The notes beneath the pieces were generated by a model. That model did no database searches. It saw only the letters and a list, made by a program, of their open reading frames with translations, and had not been told where the DNA came from. This document shows, in pieces, positions 4,834-5,431 of a stretch of 5,431 nt of DNA. Position 1 is the stretch's first letter. Each line of letters opens with the position of its first letter. The position numbers and the translations under genes are program-made. Origin of the DNA: Candidatus Omnitrophota bacterium (GTDB taxonomy: Bacteria; Omnitrophota; Gorgyraeia; Gorgyraeales; Gorgyraeaceae); assembly GCA_026387215.1 (NCBI GenBank), contig JAPLMC010000106.1, positions 3,732-9,162 on the forward strand, read 5' to 3'.

Positions 4834-5185
4834 ATGTAGCGACGTCCCTAGGACTTAGGGCATTATTTTTGTCGGAGAATTTCGCGATATTTTAAAACAA
4901 GATCTCCGTTGGTAAAGAGAGCGATTTTACGAGAGAATTTAAAAGAAATTGGCCAAATCCTATCTTAGTTTATGGGCGCTAGTTTATGCTATATCGGTAA
5001 AAATATTGAAGGATATCAAGTGTGATATTGGCATAAATTGGAGAGAAGCAGTCCTCATCTCTTGCGTCTGTTTTTGAATCCCGTCAGGATAGGTGGCGTT
5101 TTGTATTGTATCTAATTCTAAAAAGCGTTAAACTATATTTTGCCTACAATAAAGAGCTGAATATTATCTCAAAGGGTGATTATTT
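4834..5185. other. Intergenic stretch before the beta-lactamase gene
   Basis: I see no convincing gene in these 352 bases. Minor structures are the hairpin CCCTAG/TTAGGG (4847-4860) with a T-rich stretch after it, a spaced inverted repeat CGGAGA (4873-4878)/TCTCCG (4903-4908), and a 9-bp direct repeat TAGTTTATG (4966-4974 and 4980-4988). A short open stretch on the minus strand (5083 to 4979) contains SPIYANITLD, which faintly resembles a reverse-transcriptase motif. A possible -10 box for the downstream gene is TACAAT at 5145-5150, without a good -35. Confidence 0.5.
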
Positions 5186-5431
5186 ATGAAACAATTTATA
5201 TTTTTCTTGTACTTTTTTCTTATACCTGCGTTTTCCAATGCTCAAGAAATAGACAAGGCTTTGTTAAAGAACTATAACATTGCGTTTGTAATTTATAATC
5301 GATCTTCGGGTAAAACTATTAATGTTGATCCTGCGCTGAGCGCTCGTCGATTATCTCCATGTTCTACTTTTAAGATTTATAATACTCTTATCGGCTTGGA
5401 GCTTGGTTTAATTAAAGGGCCAGATGACCCG
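5186..5431 (+). CDS. Class D (OXA-type) beta-lactamase, 3' end outside window
   Basis: The 82 visible residues run off the window end without a stop. Residues 1-19 form a signal peptide (MKQFIFFLYFFLIPAFSNA, likely cut after SNA), so the enzyme is exported to the periplasm. The catalytic S-x-x-K is S60-T-F-K63, within LSPCSTFKIYNTLIGLELG, the hallmark of class D beta-lactamases. Ser60 would be acylated by the drug and Lys63 carboxylated in this class. The segment NIAFVIYNRSSGKTINV (31-47) is the usual first strand pair. AAAGGG at 5171-5176 is the ribosome binding site. The later S-x-V/I, Y-G-N and K-T/S-G motifs lie outside, so activity cannot be judged. BlaR/MecR sensor domains share this fold, but the N-terminal signal peptide and direct start favour a free enzyme. 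Confidence 0.88.
   Translation, partial: MKQFIFFLYFFLIPAFSNAQEIDKALLKNYNIAFVIYNRSSGKTINVDPALSARRLSPCSTFKIYNTLIGLELGLIKGPDDP

Noticed and set aside
4940..5077. Short plus-strand open stretches, including a 17-codon one at ATG 4972
   Set aside because: No ribosome binding site, no family resemblance, and several frames are open at once, as in non-coding DNA.
4494..5185. CRISPR array, tRNA or rRNA in the gene-free stretch
   Set aside because: No regularly spaced repeats, no cloverleaf with a T-loop, and no rRNA signature are visible.

Overview
The window is AT-rich, compact bacterial DNA with standard codons and clear Shine-Dalgarno sites. The gene content (nickel regulator NikR, a two-cluster ferredoxin, a DsrE-like protein, a NifX-like cofactor-binding protein) suggests an anaerobe. 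An exported beta-lactamase is compatible with a Gram-negative cell. I cannot name the taxon; an uncultured anaerobic lineage is plausible but is inference.

Bases 1-626 hold the 3' part of a DUF318/SO_0444-type metal-efflux permease gene. It is broken by a frameshifting loss of about 31 nt that removes the expected PATN motif. A terminator hairpin follows and overlaps the -35 box of the next promoter.

Bases 711-3199 form one tight operon of six genes: a DUF134 DNA-binding protein, a SAM methyltransferase, a NifX/NifB-like protein, a metallo-beta-lactamase-fold hydrolase, a small 2[4Fe-4S]-type ferredoxin and a DsrE-like protein. Genes touch or overlap (TAA|ATG, ATGA, TAATATG, ATGA), so translation is probably coupled. 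The set looks like a redox, Fe-S or metal-cofactor module whose exact task is unknown.

Bases 3200-4493 hold a four-helix membrane protein with a perfect -10 box very close to its start, then nikR, then a small membrane protein. nikR has all four nickel ligands and a near-perfect NikR-type operator (GTGTTAC-N13-ATAACAC) over its own -10 box. A second NikR-type operator with an extra half-site lies before the small membrane protein gene. This makes that unknown protein a candidate nickel-responsive gene.

Bases 4494-5185 contain no convincing gene. They hold two large hairpins or palindromes, short GGACATTTT repeats that may be an insertion-sequence end, and a candidate small-RNA unit ending in a strong terminator with a GAAA loop. 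From 5186 to the window end is the 5' part of a class D (OXA-type) beta-lactamase gene with a signal peptide and the STFK active-site motif.
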